Positions 41,344-52,857 of a stretch of 64,000 nucleotides of DNA are shown here, piece by piece; within the stretch, counting starts at the first letter, position 1, and the number at the start of each line of letters is the position of its first letter. The stretch covers positions 6,136,882 to 6,200,881 of the forward strand of contig CM020618.1 in assembly GCA_009829735.1 (NCBI GenBank), written 5' to 3'. The position numbers were made by a program, and so were the translations under genes. The notes beneath the pieces were generated by a model, which was given only the letters and a program-made list of their open reading frames with translations, did not search any database and was not told the DNA's origin. Source of the stretch: Pyropia yezoensis. Taxonomy: Eukaryota > Rhodophyta > Bangiophyceae > Bangiales > Bangiaceae.

Positions 41344-43653
41344 ATGGTGGCCTTTGCCGGCCTGGCGCCGGCGCTACCGGCGCGCCCCCTGCGGGGGGCC
41401 CCCGCCGCCCGCCGTCGACCCGGCCTGCACCCCCCAGCGGTGGGCGGCCGCGCCTCGCCACGGCCCGCCGCCACGGGTCCGTACGCAGCCGCGCAGGGGG
41501 TGCCCCTTGGCGCCACCCCGCCGGTTGGTGCCACGCCGAGCGTCCCCCCCCCGGCGTCTCTACCGGTGGTGCCTGTGGCGGCGTCCCCCTGGCCACGGTC
41601 CGTCCCCCCGGTGCCGGCGCCCGTGATGGAGCGGGCGGGCGCGCCCTTGGCGGCGGACAAGCGGGTAGTGGTGGTGGGCGCCGGCTGGGCGGGCCTCGGC
41701 GCGGCGCACGCGCTGGCCAAGGCGGGCCACGACGTGACGCTGGTGGACGCTGCGGACAGCGTGGGCGGCCTTGTGGCGGGCTGGCGGACAGCCAAAGGGA
41801 ACAAGCCGGTGGAGGTGGGGGTACGTGCTGATAGGAGTGGCGAGGTCCCTCGCTACAGGGGAGGAGGGATTGGTGAGAGAGTTCTGTGTGTGTGTTCCTC
41901 TCCGACTGGAGGGCCAGCTGGTCTGGGAAGGGGTGGGTGGGGCGCTCGTGCATACTGGTTCTCTGGAGGCTGTCGGTGCCGCCGCTGCTGCTGAAGCACC
42001 GCCGTCTGGTTCCACGAAACTGACGAGGCGACTCTTCTCCTCCGTGTCTGTGTGGCCCCGCGTGGTGCGTCCCCCCGTAGATTCACGGCTTTTGGCGCCC
42101 GTATGAGAACATCTTTTCGCTAGTCCGTGAGCTGGGCATCAAGGACGCGTTCACACCGTGGACCAAGTCTGCGCAGTACTCCCCTGCGGGCCTCGAGACC
42201 GAGTCCCCCATCTTTGCCGAGCAGCCGCGGCTGCCAACCCCCCTGGGCACCCTCGTGTACACCCGCTTTGCGCGGCTGCCGCTAGCCCACCGCCTGACCG
42301 CGCTGCCGCTGCTGGGGGTTGTGGCGGACTTTGACCCGCGGCGGCTTGACGACTGGGCGCGCTACGACAACATGACCGCGCGGGAACTGTTTGCCGCGCA
42401 CGGCGTGTCGCGACGGCTGTACAAGGAGGCGTTTGAGCCGATGCTGCTCGTCGGGCTGTTTGCGCCGGGGGAGGAGTGCTCGGCCGCGGCGGCGATGGGC
42501 ATGCTGCTGTACGTGTGGGTGCGTGTCTGGTCGGCAGAAGGGAAAGAGGGCCAACGTTGGGAGGCTTCGCAATGAGTCAGTGTGATGAGTGCGCGCAGGC
42601 GGGCGCTGCTTCTGCTGGGACCGTGACTGTTGACTGCGACTAACTGACCGCGGAATCTGGTCTTGACCCTTGTTCCGACTTCTCGTCCCCGGCGCCGCTC
42701 TCGCCACCCTCCATAGGTACTTTATCCTGAACCATCAGGGAGACTTTGACGTGGTGTGGGGACGCGGCACGGTCGGCGCCCGCATCTTCAACCCCCTGGT
42801 CAAGGCTATTGAGGCCACGGGCAGTACCGTCCGGTGTGCCACCCGCGTCAAGGACGTGAAGACCGACGCATATGGCCGCGCCACGGGGGTGGTCGTCACA
42901 GACAAGTCTGGCGGTGGGGAGGAGACGCTCCCAGCCGACGCTGTCGTCTTTGCCGTCGGCATATCTGGGATGCAGGGGATTGTGCGGGGCAGCCGCACGT
43001 TGGGCGACCGCAAGGAGTTTGCGGCCGTCTCCAACCTGGGCGCCGTTGACGTCCTTGCCGTGCGGCTCTACCTGGACCGCAAGGTGGATGTTGGCGCCGC
43101 GAGTAACGCCGCCTTTGGCTTTGACAACACCACCGGTTGGACGTTCTTTGACCTCAACGCCCTCCATGACGAGCACCGGGACGACCCGGCGACGGTGCTG
43201 GAGGCGGACTTTTACCACGCCAACCAGTTCCTTGTCATGAGCGACGAGGCGATTGTGGCCAAGGTGCAGGCCGACATTGCCGCGTGCGTGCCGGCCGTCG
43301 GCAACGCGGTGGTGGTTGACTACAGCGTTGTGCGGGTGCCGCGCGGCGTGACCCACTTCCGGCCTGGCTCCTTCCAGCACTTTCTGCGCACGCGCACGTC
43401 CTTCCCCAACGTCTTTGCCGCGGGCGACTGGGTGGTCACCGAGCACGGGTCTTTCTCGCAGGAGAAGGCGCTGGTAACGGGCTACGAGGCCGCCATCGCG
43501 ACGATGGACGAGCTCGGCACCGCCCCCGGGGGGGTTGGCCACCCGACCATCATACCAGTGGAGGAGGACGAGCCACACATTGCAGCCGCGCGGCGGGCGG
43601 TGCGCGCGGGCAGGGGCGTCCTGAACACGCTGCTGCCCAAGGTGTGGCTGTAG
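41344..43653 (+). CDS. Carotenoid-desaturase-like FAD-dependent oxidoreductase, plastid-type leader
   Basis: Exons are 41344-41820, 42081-42508 and 42717-43653; both donors are GTACGT, and acceptors are CCGTAG and CCATAG. Joined length is 613 residues. Residues 1-100 are Ala/Pro/Arg-rich and read as a transit peptide. The FAD-binding fold begins at about residue 107: 'RVVVVGAGWAGLGAAHALAK' ending in the GG doublet of 'SVGG'. Then 'IHGFWRPYENIFSLVRELGI', 'GLFAPGEE', 'YFILNHQGDFDVVWGRGT' and the closing 'NVFAAGDWVV' dinucleotide-binding block followed by 'EKALVTGYEAA'. This is the amine-oxidase/phytoene-and-zeta-carotene-desaturase superfamily. It differs from classic PDS and ZDS, so it is best seen as a related plastid oxidoreductase of unknown substrate. 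The two introns interrupt the fold without loss, and the gene looks intact. Confidence 0.85.
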
Positions 43654-44453
43654 CTCTGCGCGCTGTGCGACCACAGAGTGCATTCCAGTGGGGGCGTGGC
43701 CCCGCTGTATACTTTGGGGGACCCTGGTCCACGCTGAGGGTGGACTGGGGTGTTTTGCTGCTTGGCACAGAGGGTGTGCAACTGCCTCCTTTCTTCTTTT
43801 TTTCTTTCTTTTTTTATTGGATCTTGTCGTGCTGTGTACCCGCTGGGCTTGCCGGCCTCACGTGGGCTGACCGCCAACCCGCACCGCCATAGCCGTCGCG
43901 CGGTGCCCCTCGCGTGCGCCGCCATCTGGCTCAGACGGCTGTCACCGGTGCGGGCAGGCGCAGTTTTCTCGTCCCCCCGTCCGCCCCCCTCCCCACGGCT
44001 CCTGTCGTATGTAAATACTGTACACAGTGGCACAAGCCAAGTGGCACGCCGCCATTGACTGGCTACGTCTGCCCGCCACATGCTCCCACTATTTACACAT
44101 CACAGGCGCGCGCGCACGGTGGGCGTGTTGCTCTGTGCGGCGCCACTCGAGGGCACCTTGTGCACCCCATCCCTCGCACACGCACGCGCCCTGACCTATA
44201 GGCAGATAACGGGACGAAAAAAAAAAAGAAGAGAAAATACAGGCCCTGACCCTCGCCGATGGGACCGAAAAAAAGCACCACCCAATGTCAATCCTTCCTC
44301 ACCCCCCCCCCCCCCCCCCAACCTCTTTGCCTCCCTCCCCCCCTTCCCAAACACACAACACTCACACACACACAACCGGATTATCCCTCGACAACCACCC
44401 CCCCCCCCCGGCCGCCCTCGCTTGCTTTGGACACCCCCCCCCCCTCCTTTTTC
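43654..44453. other. Intergenic between two convergent genes
   Basis: T-rich tract (about 43795-43816), A-runs near 44216-44226 and 44268-44272, and C-runs at 44301-44317 and 44399-44408. These are 3' regions of both neighbours; no gene is supported. Confidence 0.5.
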
Positions 44454-45893
44454 TTAGTAGGCCTCCTTGCCCTTGGGCGCCATCGCCGCGAGGAAGCGGC
44501 TCCCCCCCTCGAGGCTATCGCCCAGCAGGTCCACCCCCGCGCGGTAGGCCGCGCGGACGGGCGCCAGCAGCGCGTGCGCCACGCCCGGCGCAACGGCGGT
44601 GGTGTAGGTGCTGACGCGGAAGCCGTCCACCACCACGTCCCCGTGGAGGGTGTGGGGCGCGTACAGCCCCGCCGCCCGGACGGTGCGGACGGCCGTGACG
44701 GGCGCCGCGTCGCCGGCGGCGGTCTCGAGGGTATCCCCCACCGCCACGGCGCCCGCCGCCTTGAGCGCCCCGTTGGCGTACACGTAGTGCCCCGCCGAGG
44801 CGGTCAGCTCTCCGGCGGGGGTGACCAGCCGGGTGTACGGGTGGTCCCCGCCGGCGACCTTGTGCGAAAAGAGAAACACCTCAGACGTTGCCGCCGCGCC
44901 GCCGCCGACGCGCACCGTGTGGCCGCGGGCGAGCACGTCCACCCCCACCGCCGTCCCGTCGGCGAGCGTCACCCGCGCCGACGCGGGGAAGCACGCGCTG
45001 TCATCGTCTGACGGGGACGGCTCCAGGTCGCCAAGGCCATCCTCGTCGGACGAGGAGCCCTCCCCGTCGCTGTCGCTGTCCGTCCCCTCCCCGTCCGACT
45101 CACCGCCCGTGCCGGTCGTCACGGGCGTCGCCGCGGGGGTCGTCTCCTCCCCGTCACTGTCGCTGTCGGTGCCGCTGCCGCCGCCGCCGCCGCCGCCGCC
45201 ACCGCCGCCACCCCCACCGGTGGCGCCACCCACCACGGGGGTGGTGCCGCCGCCGGTGGCGCCGCCCTCACCCCCCCCCCCGCCGCCCCCCCCCCCATTC
45301 ACGGGCCCCGTCTTGGGCTGCGCCCGGTACGCGCACGTAAAGCCGCGGCCGGCAACAAACATGTACTTGAACTGGGGCGGCAGCTCCGCGCCGAGCAGCA
45401 GCGAGATGGGCTCCGTCTCCTCAAAGAACATGACCGTCGTGTCGGCGGGCCAGCGGAACTTGCCGCACGTCCGGCCGGCGCTGCCCAGCCAAAAGCCCGT
45501 GCTCTTTTCAAACAGCGCCGTCGCCAGCTCCACCGCGTTCTCATTCGCCGTCACGTCGGCGGGCAGGTTGTCCTCAGACAGCTGTTCACTCGACGACAGC
45601 CGCAGCTCCTTGTCGCACGACGCGCCGTCCATGTTGTACGACTTGGGCGGCACCACCACCCCGCCCCCGTCCTGCGGCGCGCCGCTGTTAAAGTGCGCCA
45701 CCGTCTGGGGGCACCGCGGCACATTGTCGCCGACCGTCTCGATGAAGCGGGAGTAGCGGCCAAAGAGGTTGTTGGGCGCAAACGCCCGGCCGGCGGTCGG
45801 CAGGGTGGCGGCGACGGCGGCGCCAACGGGGATGGCCGCCACCACCGCGGCGGCGGCGGTCGCCGCTACCGCCGTCACGCCCTTCCTGCCCAT
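44454..45893 (-). CDS. Secreted protein with a C-terminal hedgehog-type Hint (autoprocessing) domain
   Basis: 479 residues, no intron. The Met at 45893 gives a clean signal peptide (MGRKG, then an Ala/Val-rich core up to about residue 30). Residues about 35-200 form a cysteine-bearing extracellular domain of unknown type ('FGRYSRFIETVGDNVPRCPQ', 'SAGRTCGKFRWP', 'GRGFTCAYRAQPKTG'). Then a Gly-run and an acidic Ser/Asp/Glu spacer lead to the Hint domain. Cys301 in 'ACFPASARVTLADG' is the expected N-S acyl-shift nucleophile. 'ELTASAGHYVYANG' carries His369, the conserved Hint histidine. 'HGDVVVDGFRVSTYTTAV' is the typical last block, followed by 'AHALLAPVRAAYRAG'. Family knowledge: the domain cuts the chain just before its Cys and may attach a nucleophile to the released N-terminal part. 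Red algae are known to carry such non-animal Hint proteins; the ligand here is unknown. Confidence 0.9.
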   Translation of the reverse strand: MGRKGVTAVAATAAAAVVAAIPVGAAVAATLPTAGRAFAPNNLFGRYSRFIETVGDNVPRCPQTVAHFNSGAPQDGGGVVVPPKSYNMDGASCDKELRLSSSEQLSEDNLPADVTANENAVELATALFEKSTGFWLGSAGRTCGKFRWPADTTVMFFEETEPISLLLGAELPPQFKYMFVAGRGFTCAYRAQPKTGPVNGGGGGGGGGEGGATGGGTTPVVGGATGGGGGGGGGGGGGGSGTDSDSDGEETTPAATPVTTGTGGESDGEGTDSDSDGEGSSSDEDGLGDLEPSPSDDDSACFPASARVTLADGTAVGVDVLARGHTVRVGGGAAATSEVFLFSHKVAGGDHPYTRLVTPAGELTASAGHYVYANGALKAAGAVAVGDTLETAAGDAAPVTAVRTVRAAGLYAPHTLHGDVVVDGFRVSTYTTAVAPGVAHALLAPVRAAYRAGVDLLGDSLEGGSRFLAAMAPKGKEAY

Positions 45894-48240
45894 GGCGCCG
45901 GCGGGGGGGGGTGGGGGAGTGAGAGAAGGGCCGCCGACGGGGAGGCGGGACGGACCACCGACGCCGGGCGGGGACGGGCGTGCGGGCGGTAGACGACCTG
46001 GGGGGGGGGGTGGGGTGGGGTGGGGTGTCGACGGCCCGCACGCGTCCGCGTCCGCGGCGGTGGTAAAGGACAGGGGGGGGCGGGGGGGGGGAGGGGGGGG
46101 AGGGGGTGCGTCGGCGGGTGCTGCGTGCGACTCCCTGTCCCCCCCGCCAGAGACGCGGCGCCCGGCGCGCCTGTTATATACAAGACCCCGTCGCGCAGGG
46201 GGCGACGGGAAGACCGGCGGACCCAACAGAGTGGGGGGGGGGGGTGCGGGGGGGGGGGTGAGCCGGCCGGTGGAGCGGCGCCGCCACCCCCCCCCCCCCC
46301 CCCCCCCCCCCCCGCACACGCCCGCCCCCCACGGCGCATGCGACTGCCGCCACCCCCACCGCCCACGCCCGGGAGGAATGGAGGGAGGGGGGGGGGGGCG
46401 CGGCGGGGGGGGGGGGGGGTGGGGGGGAGACACCCACGGCCGCCGCCCGTCCCGTCCCCCGCCGCCCCGTCCACCCCCCCCCCTCCCCCCCTCCCCCCCC
46501 ACCCACGCCCCCGTGGACGGCGGCCGCCGACGCTGTCGCTGCCGCGGCGCGTCACCCCACCCCCCCCTCCCCAGACGCACCGTAGCGCCCACCACCATCA
46601 CCACCGCCGCCGCCGCCGCTGCCGCTGCCGCTGCCGCTGCCGCTACCGCTACCGCTGCCGCTGCCGCTGCCGCTGCCGCTGCCGCTGCTGCCGCCGCTGC
46701 CGCCGCCCGCCCCCCCGTCGACAGCGGGTGGCCGCGGGGAGGGCAATGGGGCGGCGCGACGGCGCAGCGGCGGCGGGGGGCCACTGGCCGTCCCCCCCCC
46801 CCCCGACGGGCGGCTGCGGCCATTGGCAAACGGCGGCACCCGTGGGCGGCGAGGCGGGGGGGGGGGAGGGGGGGGGGGGGGGTGGCGGTGGTGGAGTTGG
46901 TGGTGGTGGTAGCGACCGCGCCGGTGCGGCCGCGGCGGTGGCACGGCAGCAGCGGCGGCGGGCGGCAGCGGCAGCGACGGCAGAGCGGCAGGCAGGCAGC
47001 GGCGCGCCTGGGTCCGCCCACCCCCCCCCCCCCTCCCCCCCCTCCCCCTCACCACACGCCCCTACTCCCCATCCCCCCCCCCCCTCCCTCCCTCCCTCCC
47101 CCCCCCACCCCCCCCCACACCCCACCCCCCCGCCCCCCCGCATGCGTCGACGCGCCCTGCTCCACCAGTGGCAGACCGCACCCGCCGCGTCAGGCGGCGG
47201 GCGGACGAGCCGCGCCGCGCCGCGCCGCCGCTGTGGGGGGCGGGGTCGCCCGGCTGGGACGGGGGGTGGGGAGGGGGGGGGGGGAGGGGGGAAGGGGGGT
47301 ACGCGCACCTGTCGCGACGCGCCTGTACGGGACGGTGGTCGTCGGGGGGCGGGGGGGGGGGGGGGGGGGGGGTCCCGTCGGTGGGGAGGGGCGGCGCTGG
47401 CGGAGCGCACCGTGGCGGTGGGCGGCCGGTTGCCCACCCCCCCCGCACCCCCCCTCCCTCCTCTCCCCCCCCCCACCCCCCCCCACACCCGCCGGCGCCC
47501 CTCCTTGGCAAACCCCGCCTCACGCACCGTCGGGGCGTCTCCACCAGTGCCGCCGCCACCAGCTGGCACCGCCGCCAGTCACGCGGTCGCGTCCCGGGTG
47601 GCTGCCACCGCCGCCGCCGCCGCCGCCGCTGCCGCCGCCGCCGCTGCCGCCGCCGCCGCCGTTGCCGCCGCTACTGCCGTTGCCGTCTACCATCACGGGG
47701 CGACGGTCGCCGCCCCTCTGCTGCCGCTCTGTAGCCGTCACCGCCCGTCGCCCCGGGTGCGGGCCGTACTCGGCAGGGATCGCCCCCCCACCCCCACCCC
47801 ACCCCCCACCCCACCCCCCGTTCCCCACTCACCGGCCCGACCGCGTGCCGCCGCCGCGGGCGGCCATTGGCAGCTGCGGCGACTGCGGCTGTGCAGCACC
47901 ACGTGTGGGCGTTGGGGGGGGGGGGGGGGGGGGGGGGGTGGTGGCGTGCCACCATGACGGCGGCCGGCGGTGCGTGGCGAGCAAGGGGGGGGGGGGGGGG
48001 GGGGGAAGGGAGGAACGGGGGGGTTGGGGGGGGGGGGGGGGGGGGCAGAGCACCCCGTCACGCGGGGCGCCGTCTTCCCCGCCCCGTTTGTGTGCGCGGC
48101 GGCAACGGCGGCGACGGCGGTGGCGGCGGCGGGGGGGGGGGGGGGGGGGTGCCTGCAAACGGTAAGGCAATGTACCCACCGGCGGGGTGGCCAGGGAGTC
48201 CACGTCACCGTGGGGCGCTGCTTCACGGCACTGCCTCGTA
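45894..48240. other. Simple-sequence region upstream of the Hint-protein gene
   Basis: Alternating G-runs and C-runs up to about 28 bases, plus a (GCCGCT)n array (46610-46690) and GCC arrays (47600-47670). Open frames on both strands are Pro/Arg/Gly-only and are not accepted as genes. Confidence 0.6.
46610..46690. repeat. GCCGCT/GCTGCC microsatellite
   Basis: About a dozen hexamer-like units with CCGCTA variants in the middle. Confidence 0.85.
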
Positions 48241-48549
48241 GTCTGTAAGCGATCTAAAAAAACCGTTCCAGACTCGGTCCCAGGCTCTGAGAAGGGATTG
48301 AAGACTCGTCAGCGGAACAAAAAAAAAAAGACCCGTATCCTCTCCGCGAGACCCAGAGCGTTGGAGACTCTTCCCGGCCACCAGTCTTTTCTCTCTCTGG
48401 ACAAGCGGGATATCTTTTCCTCCCTTCTAGTGGCGCAATTCCCCATTCCTCTTGCGCAGGACGACCGAGTCCACCGCGCGCGCCTCACATTTCGGGACAC
48501 CTACCCCAGGCATGGAGGAGTTGCACGGCGGTGATCGCGTGCAGTCCGC

Positions 48550-49138
48550 ATGCCGCGGGACCCGACGGCCGACGCCGTCACGTCGATGGCCGTCGACTGG
48601 ACCGTATGGAACGCTCCCCCCCTAGCCCCGTCCGCCCCCGCCCACCTCCACCTTCACTACCACCATCGACTCGTCCCCCCTGTCGCTGACCGCCACGGCA
48701 GCTGCCGCCGCAGTCACCGACCACCACGACCTGTCCGTGGCGGTCTCCCACCGCTCAGCGTCTGCGCGGTGGGCGCCCGCGCCGGGGTGCCCGGGAGTTG
48801 ACCACCGTCGTCACCCCAGCCTCCGCCGGTCGCCGCTGACGCCCGCGCCCACCGTCGCCGAGGCGGAGGGGGGAGTTGGGGGGTCGGCGGTGGGCCCCGC
48901 GGCGATCGCCCTCGCCGCCGCTGCCAGTGCCGACCAGTTGGCCCTCCACGGTGCGCCGTCTTCACTTCGGCGGGCGGTGGCAATGGCCTGCTGGCGGGTG
49001 TGTGCGGTGGCCGCCATGATTGTTGTCGCGTGGGCGGCGGTGGTGCACGTGGCGTGGGAGCGGGCGATTGAGGGGGCGGGAGGGACGCCTTTGCCTATCG
49101 TGCCCTTCCCCGCTCGCTGGGTCTCATTTGATGTCTGA
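48550..49138 (+). pseudogene. Putative small single-span membrane protein, one frame change
   Basis: A frame from the Met at 48550 (MPRDPTADAVTSMAVDWTVW...) leads to a run of seven C (48616-48622). From 48626 the next frame reads 'STFTTTIDSSPLSLTATAAA', 'DHHDLSVAVSHRSASARW' and an Ala-rich segment. A clear membrane helix follows (about 48978-49060, 'MACWRVCAVAAMIVVAWAAV'), with a short tail ending at 49138. If the C-run is miscounted, the product would have about 195 residues. No family was recognised. Confidence 0.35.
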
Positions 49139-51487
49139 CTCGTTCCGGCCTGCCCCCCCCTGCTGTCCGTTTCTTCTCTGTGTCCTTTCCATGCGTTCCC
49201 CGTTCCCTTTGCCTCTGTACCCCCTCTCTTTTTTACGCGCCGGCAGGGCAGGCTGCCAGCATTCCGATGGACAATATGAGGTATGGGGCTGGGTGCCTGT
49301 TTCGTGCTCGTGAGTTTGGGGGGGGGCATCGGTATGCAGGAGGGCGGTCAAGAACTTCGTGGGGGTGGCCGATTGGTAGGCAGGGAAGTGGTCAAGACCA
49401 CTGTACGGCACAAGAACTGGGTGCGATATGGGAGACTCTTTTTTGACGCTCCTCCTTTTACTCGCTGCTTGCCATGATTGTTCCTCTCCCTCCCGCTTCT
49501 TCTGCCTGCTGTCTGCCGCCTGTCTTCCACCACTCTGTCCACCATCTTCTCGCCACCCTCTCCCCTCTTCCTTGTAGATCACTTCGGCCCCTTCTTCCCG
49601 TGGAGGCGGGTTGGGTGGTGCGGAGTCAGTGTACTGAGCACTGGGATTTAGACAAGTAAATATAGTCAAGTAGTGTCTGTCCATCAATGACCAATCCCGG
49701 ACAACAGCCCTGGAGGCTTCAGAAAACTCTTCTCTCTTTCTCTTCGCTCCCTCATATCCTGTAGTGGGGTATCTTTGAAGGCTGGTGGCAAGACGTTTTC
49801 AAACCCTCCTTCCACGGATGTCTCATCTGTCACTATGTGGGCGGGGCGCTGGCACTGGTGGCCAGCCCAGCCGCCCGCCCCCCGGCGGGCCGCCGCGTCC
49901 CACACCCATGCACCATGCATGGTCGGTAGACGCGCCGTCGGCGCGGCCGCGCCCAGCCAGTCTATACTGTACATACTGTACATGCAGCCGCCGGGGGCCC
50001 TCCCCGGCGCGGCGGGCAGTGGCCGACGGCGCCGCGCGCGCACGCCCGCGGGCGGCGCGTGGCGACGCCAACGGGAGCTCTGGGCGGGGGGGGGGGAGCG
50101 CGTGTGTCGGCTGACAGTGCGAGTGGGAATGGGTGGCGAGGGGGAAGAGAGGGGAAGGGTCACCGTCACGGTGGGTGGGGGGGGGGCGGGGGTGGGGGGG
50201 CGGGGGAGGTGGGAAAAGACCTGCAGTGCCGTGCGGTACGCCGATGTGGGTGCCGCACGCAGTCTCCCCCTCCCGACCCCCGCCGTTGGTGGCCGCGGTG
50301 CGTGGCCGCGCGGGAGGTGGAGGGGGGGGGGGGGGCGACGCACGGACAACGTCGCTCTCGCGCGCCTCGCGGGTCATCAGCACGGGACGGACGCGGAAGC
50401 TCATTGGCTGAGATCCCGCCTGCAACACCGAAAATGGGAGACGGGGGCGGCGTTCGAATGATCGCAGATCCCCAAGGGTTGTTTCCGGTCGCAAACATCA
50501 ACAGCAACTGTAGTATAGTTCTTGGTACGTAAATCTATCCTGGTTGAGTTGTATTGGTCTTTACGAAAATCTTTTTCGTCAGAAGAGCTTCGCTAATCAA
50601 AAACGGAAATGTTCCTACTGGTTAATGCGGCACAAAATGTCAGCTCGGCATGAAAATCTTGTCATGAACGTATTTTGTACAGTCAATGATGATCCAATTC
50701 GTTCAAACGAGACCCTTCCCGTTGGATTAGGCCCCGACACCATATGCACACACGAGATTTTTTTTGAATTGGACCTTTCCCCAATGTTTGATTAGGTTAG
50801 CGGTCTTAAATGGTGCATGCGGAAGGTTCTCAAAATACGCAGATGAACCTCTGTTGACGCAGAGCATGCCGGGGAGCACCACAAGACCCTGAGTACGAGG
50901 AAACGAAGGGCGACTGCTCGGACCAGCACGCGGCATCAACCACCAGTGACGATTCGAGTCACACAGAACTTGGCATTGGCCTTCCATGTCATGGTCTCCG
51001 ATATAGATATTTGAGCGTGTGCGGGGGCGGGGGGGATTGGAAGGGGGTTTTCCCCCGGCCTTTTCGAGACTGGCCGGCGGGTCGGGCGCGCGTCCTTACC
51101 CAAGGACGGGGGCGCCGCGTTGGTGTGGCGCCCCGCCGGTGTGCGTGGACGCGCACTGGCCGCTGTGTGGCAGCGGTCTTGATGGTCCCCGTAGGATGGC
51201 GCGGCCGTGCGGCGGGGGCGTGGACGCTTCCGCCGTGCCGCACGCGCCTCGCAGGCAGAGCCCGCGCTACGGGAAAACCGGTGTCGGTTGGGGTCCCGCT
51301 GCAGACCGCGGGCGCAGCGCAATGTCGCTGCTTTGGTGGAGAGCCCAACGCAGCAAGTACACACAAGTAAATAGCTGAACTGCGCGCTAGTCGACGACTG
51401 TTCGGCCCGCGGTGGACGCTCGACCGTCGGAGCAGAGTTCGTTGCGGGTGTTTTTTTTTTTCTCTTATGTTGACTGATTGCTGCGGT
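49139..51487. other. Gene-poor stretch with an AT-rich island
   Basis: About 50510-50830 is clearly AT-rich, unlike everything around it, with short ORFs on both strands but no recognisable product. A T-run (51449-51460) follows. A GC-rich block (51010-51370) has open frames on three or more frames, none credible. Confidence 0.4.
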
Positions 51488-51769
51488 TCAGTTAAGGCCT
51501 GGGATGTCTTCGTCTGCTTCGTGTTGTTTCCACTGGTTGTTTCGTGTTGTAGCTAGTAGGTGCCATATGTCGACCAGTGCCGGAAATGTCGACCCCCCTG
51601 ACGGCCCCAAGAAGGCCGATTCTTGAAGGATGTATTTTTCTCCGCTGCTTGCATCCAACAGCACGAGAAGCTCACATGACCTGGGGTTGAGACCTTCCAC
51701 CAGCAGATGGACGTAGACGTTGTCCACTTTCTGGTCCAGCATCAACACCTGGGGGTCGACGCCCTCCAC
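51488..51769 (-). CDS. Small hypothetical ORF (93 residues)
   Basis: The frame has a balanced composition unlike the Ala/Pro/Gly host style: 'DPQVLMLDQKVDNVYVHLLV', 'EKYILQESAFLGPSGGSTFP' and a C-terminus ending EADEDIPGLN. Upstream (to about 51884) another frame on the same strand continues sensibly with 'SEIHFEVEKK', so the true start may lie across a frame change or intron. It could be a fragment of a mobile-element or foreign gene. Unrecognised. Confidence 0.3.
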   Translation of the reverse strand: MEGVDPQVLMLDQKVDNVYVHLLVEGLNPRSCELLVLLDASSGEKYILQESAFLGPSGGSTFPALVDIWHLLATTRNNQWKQHEADEDIPGLN

Positions 51770-52857
51770 GCTGTGCTTTTTTCTCTACTTCAAAGTGTAT
51801 TTCTGACGCCGTCAAATAGCACCCAGGTGGCCCAATGTGCGTGGTCGTGCTACACTCAGCATGATTGATTCGCTCACCATGCACCGCAGACCCAGATTGA
51901 TCTCAAATCCGGGTGTTTCCATTGGCTTCATGGTCTGGTCGACATTCCCGGGGCGACACTTACAGTCCGTTGGGCTTCTCTCGCTCGTAGCTCAGAGAGA
52001 ACAGAAGTACTCAGAAAAAAAAAAACACTTCTTACTCGCCTCGGTCTCCTCTACAAGCACGTGTGTCGTGCTTCTCTTGTAGTCCACGGGAACCTTGGAT
52101 CTCAGCGAGAGTGATCGACATTTGACACACACTAGCTACTCATGAATAGATATGGAGTTTTTAAATACAGCGGCTCGCGACTGCCCACTCCGCCACCAGT
52201 GCCTATCCCCTCCCCACTCAACCTCTTCCCACCTTCCCGCCCACACAACACGCTCCCGTCCACTTGACAGGCGAGCGACGCGGTCATTGCTGCTGCCGCC
52301 GACCTCCACGCCACCCACCCCCCCCTCCCCTCCCCCCGGCGCGACGGCGTCTGCCGCGACAGCGGCGACCAGGTCCAGGTCGGCCACGACCGCCACGAGG
52401 CCCGTACCCGCCGACACAGTACCTTAAATACTGCACGCAGGGTGAGGAGCCGGTGCGCGCCCGCGGCGCCTCCCCCCACGGCCGCCCTCCCGCCCACCCA
52501 CCGACTGTAGCTGCCGCCTGTCCCCCCAAAACACCCTCCCTCCGCCAACGCCCGCGCGCCATTGCCGCTCCTCCCAACGGGTAGCGCCAAAGGCCTGCGC
52601 CCGCTGGCGCACCGCCCCAGACCACTGGCTGAGGGAACGGGCGCCCACAGACCCAGATGGGTTGGTGCGTAGGGGGGGGGGCGAGCGAGCTGCCTCCCGA
52701 GGGGATACCACGCCCCACCCCCTTCCACATCCCCCCCCCCTGCGCAAGCCCAGGTGCCCGGAGCGTCCACACCAGGCCAGCTAAAGCTGAATAGCTATTC
52801 AACCTCCCAATCTCTCCCTCGCACCCCCGCCAGCCCGCCCTCCACAGGCCGTTTTGG

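Noticed and set aside
41344-43653. Assignment as phytoene desaturase or zeta-carotene desaturase
   Set aside because: The FAD fold fits the superfamily, but the middle blocks differ from the classic enzymes, so a specific gene name is not justified.
46020-48165. Very long plus-strand frames (over 600 codons) upstream of the Hint gene
   Set aside because: Sequence is homopolymer and triplet repeats; amino acids are Pro/Gly/Arg/Ala only.
51011-51378. 119-codon plus frame in a GC-rich block
   Set aside because: Two overlapping frames and the opposite strand are equally open; no domain, and high GC alone explains it.
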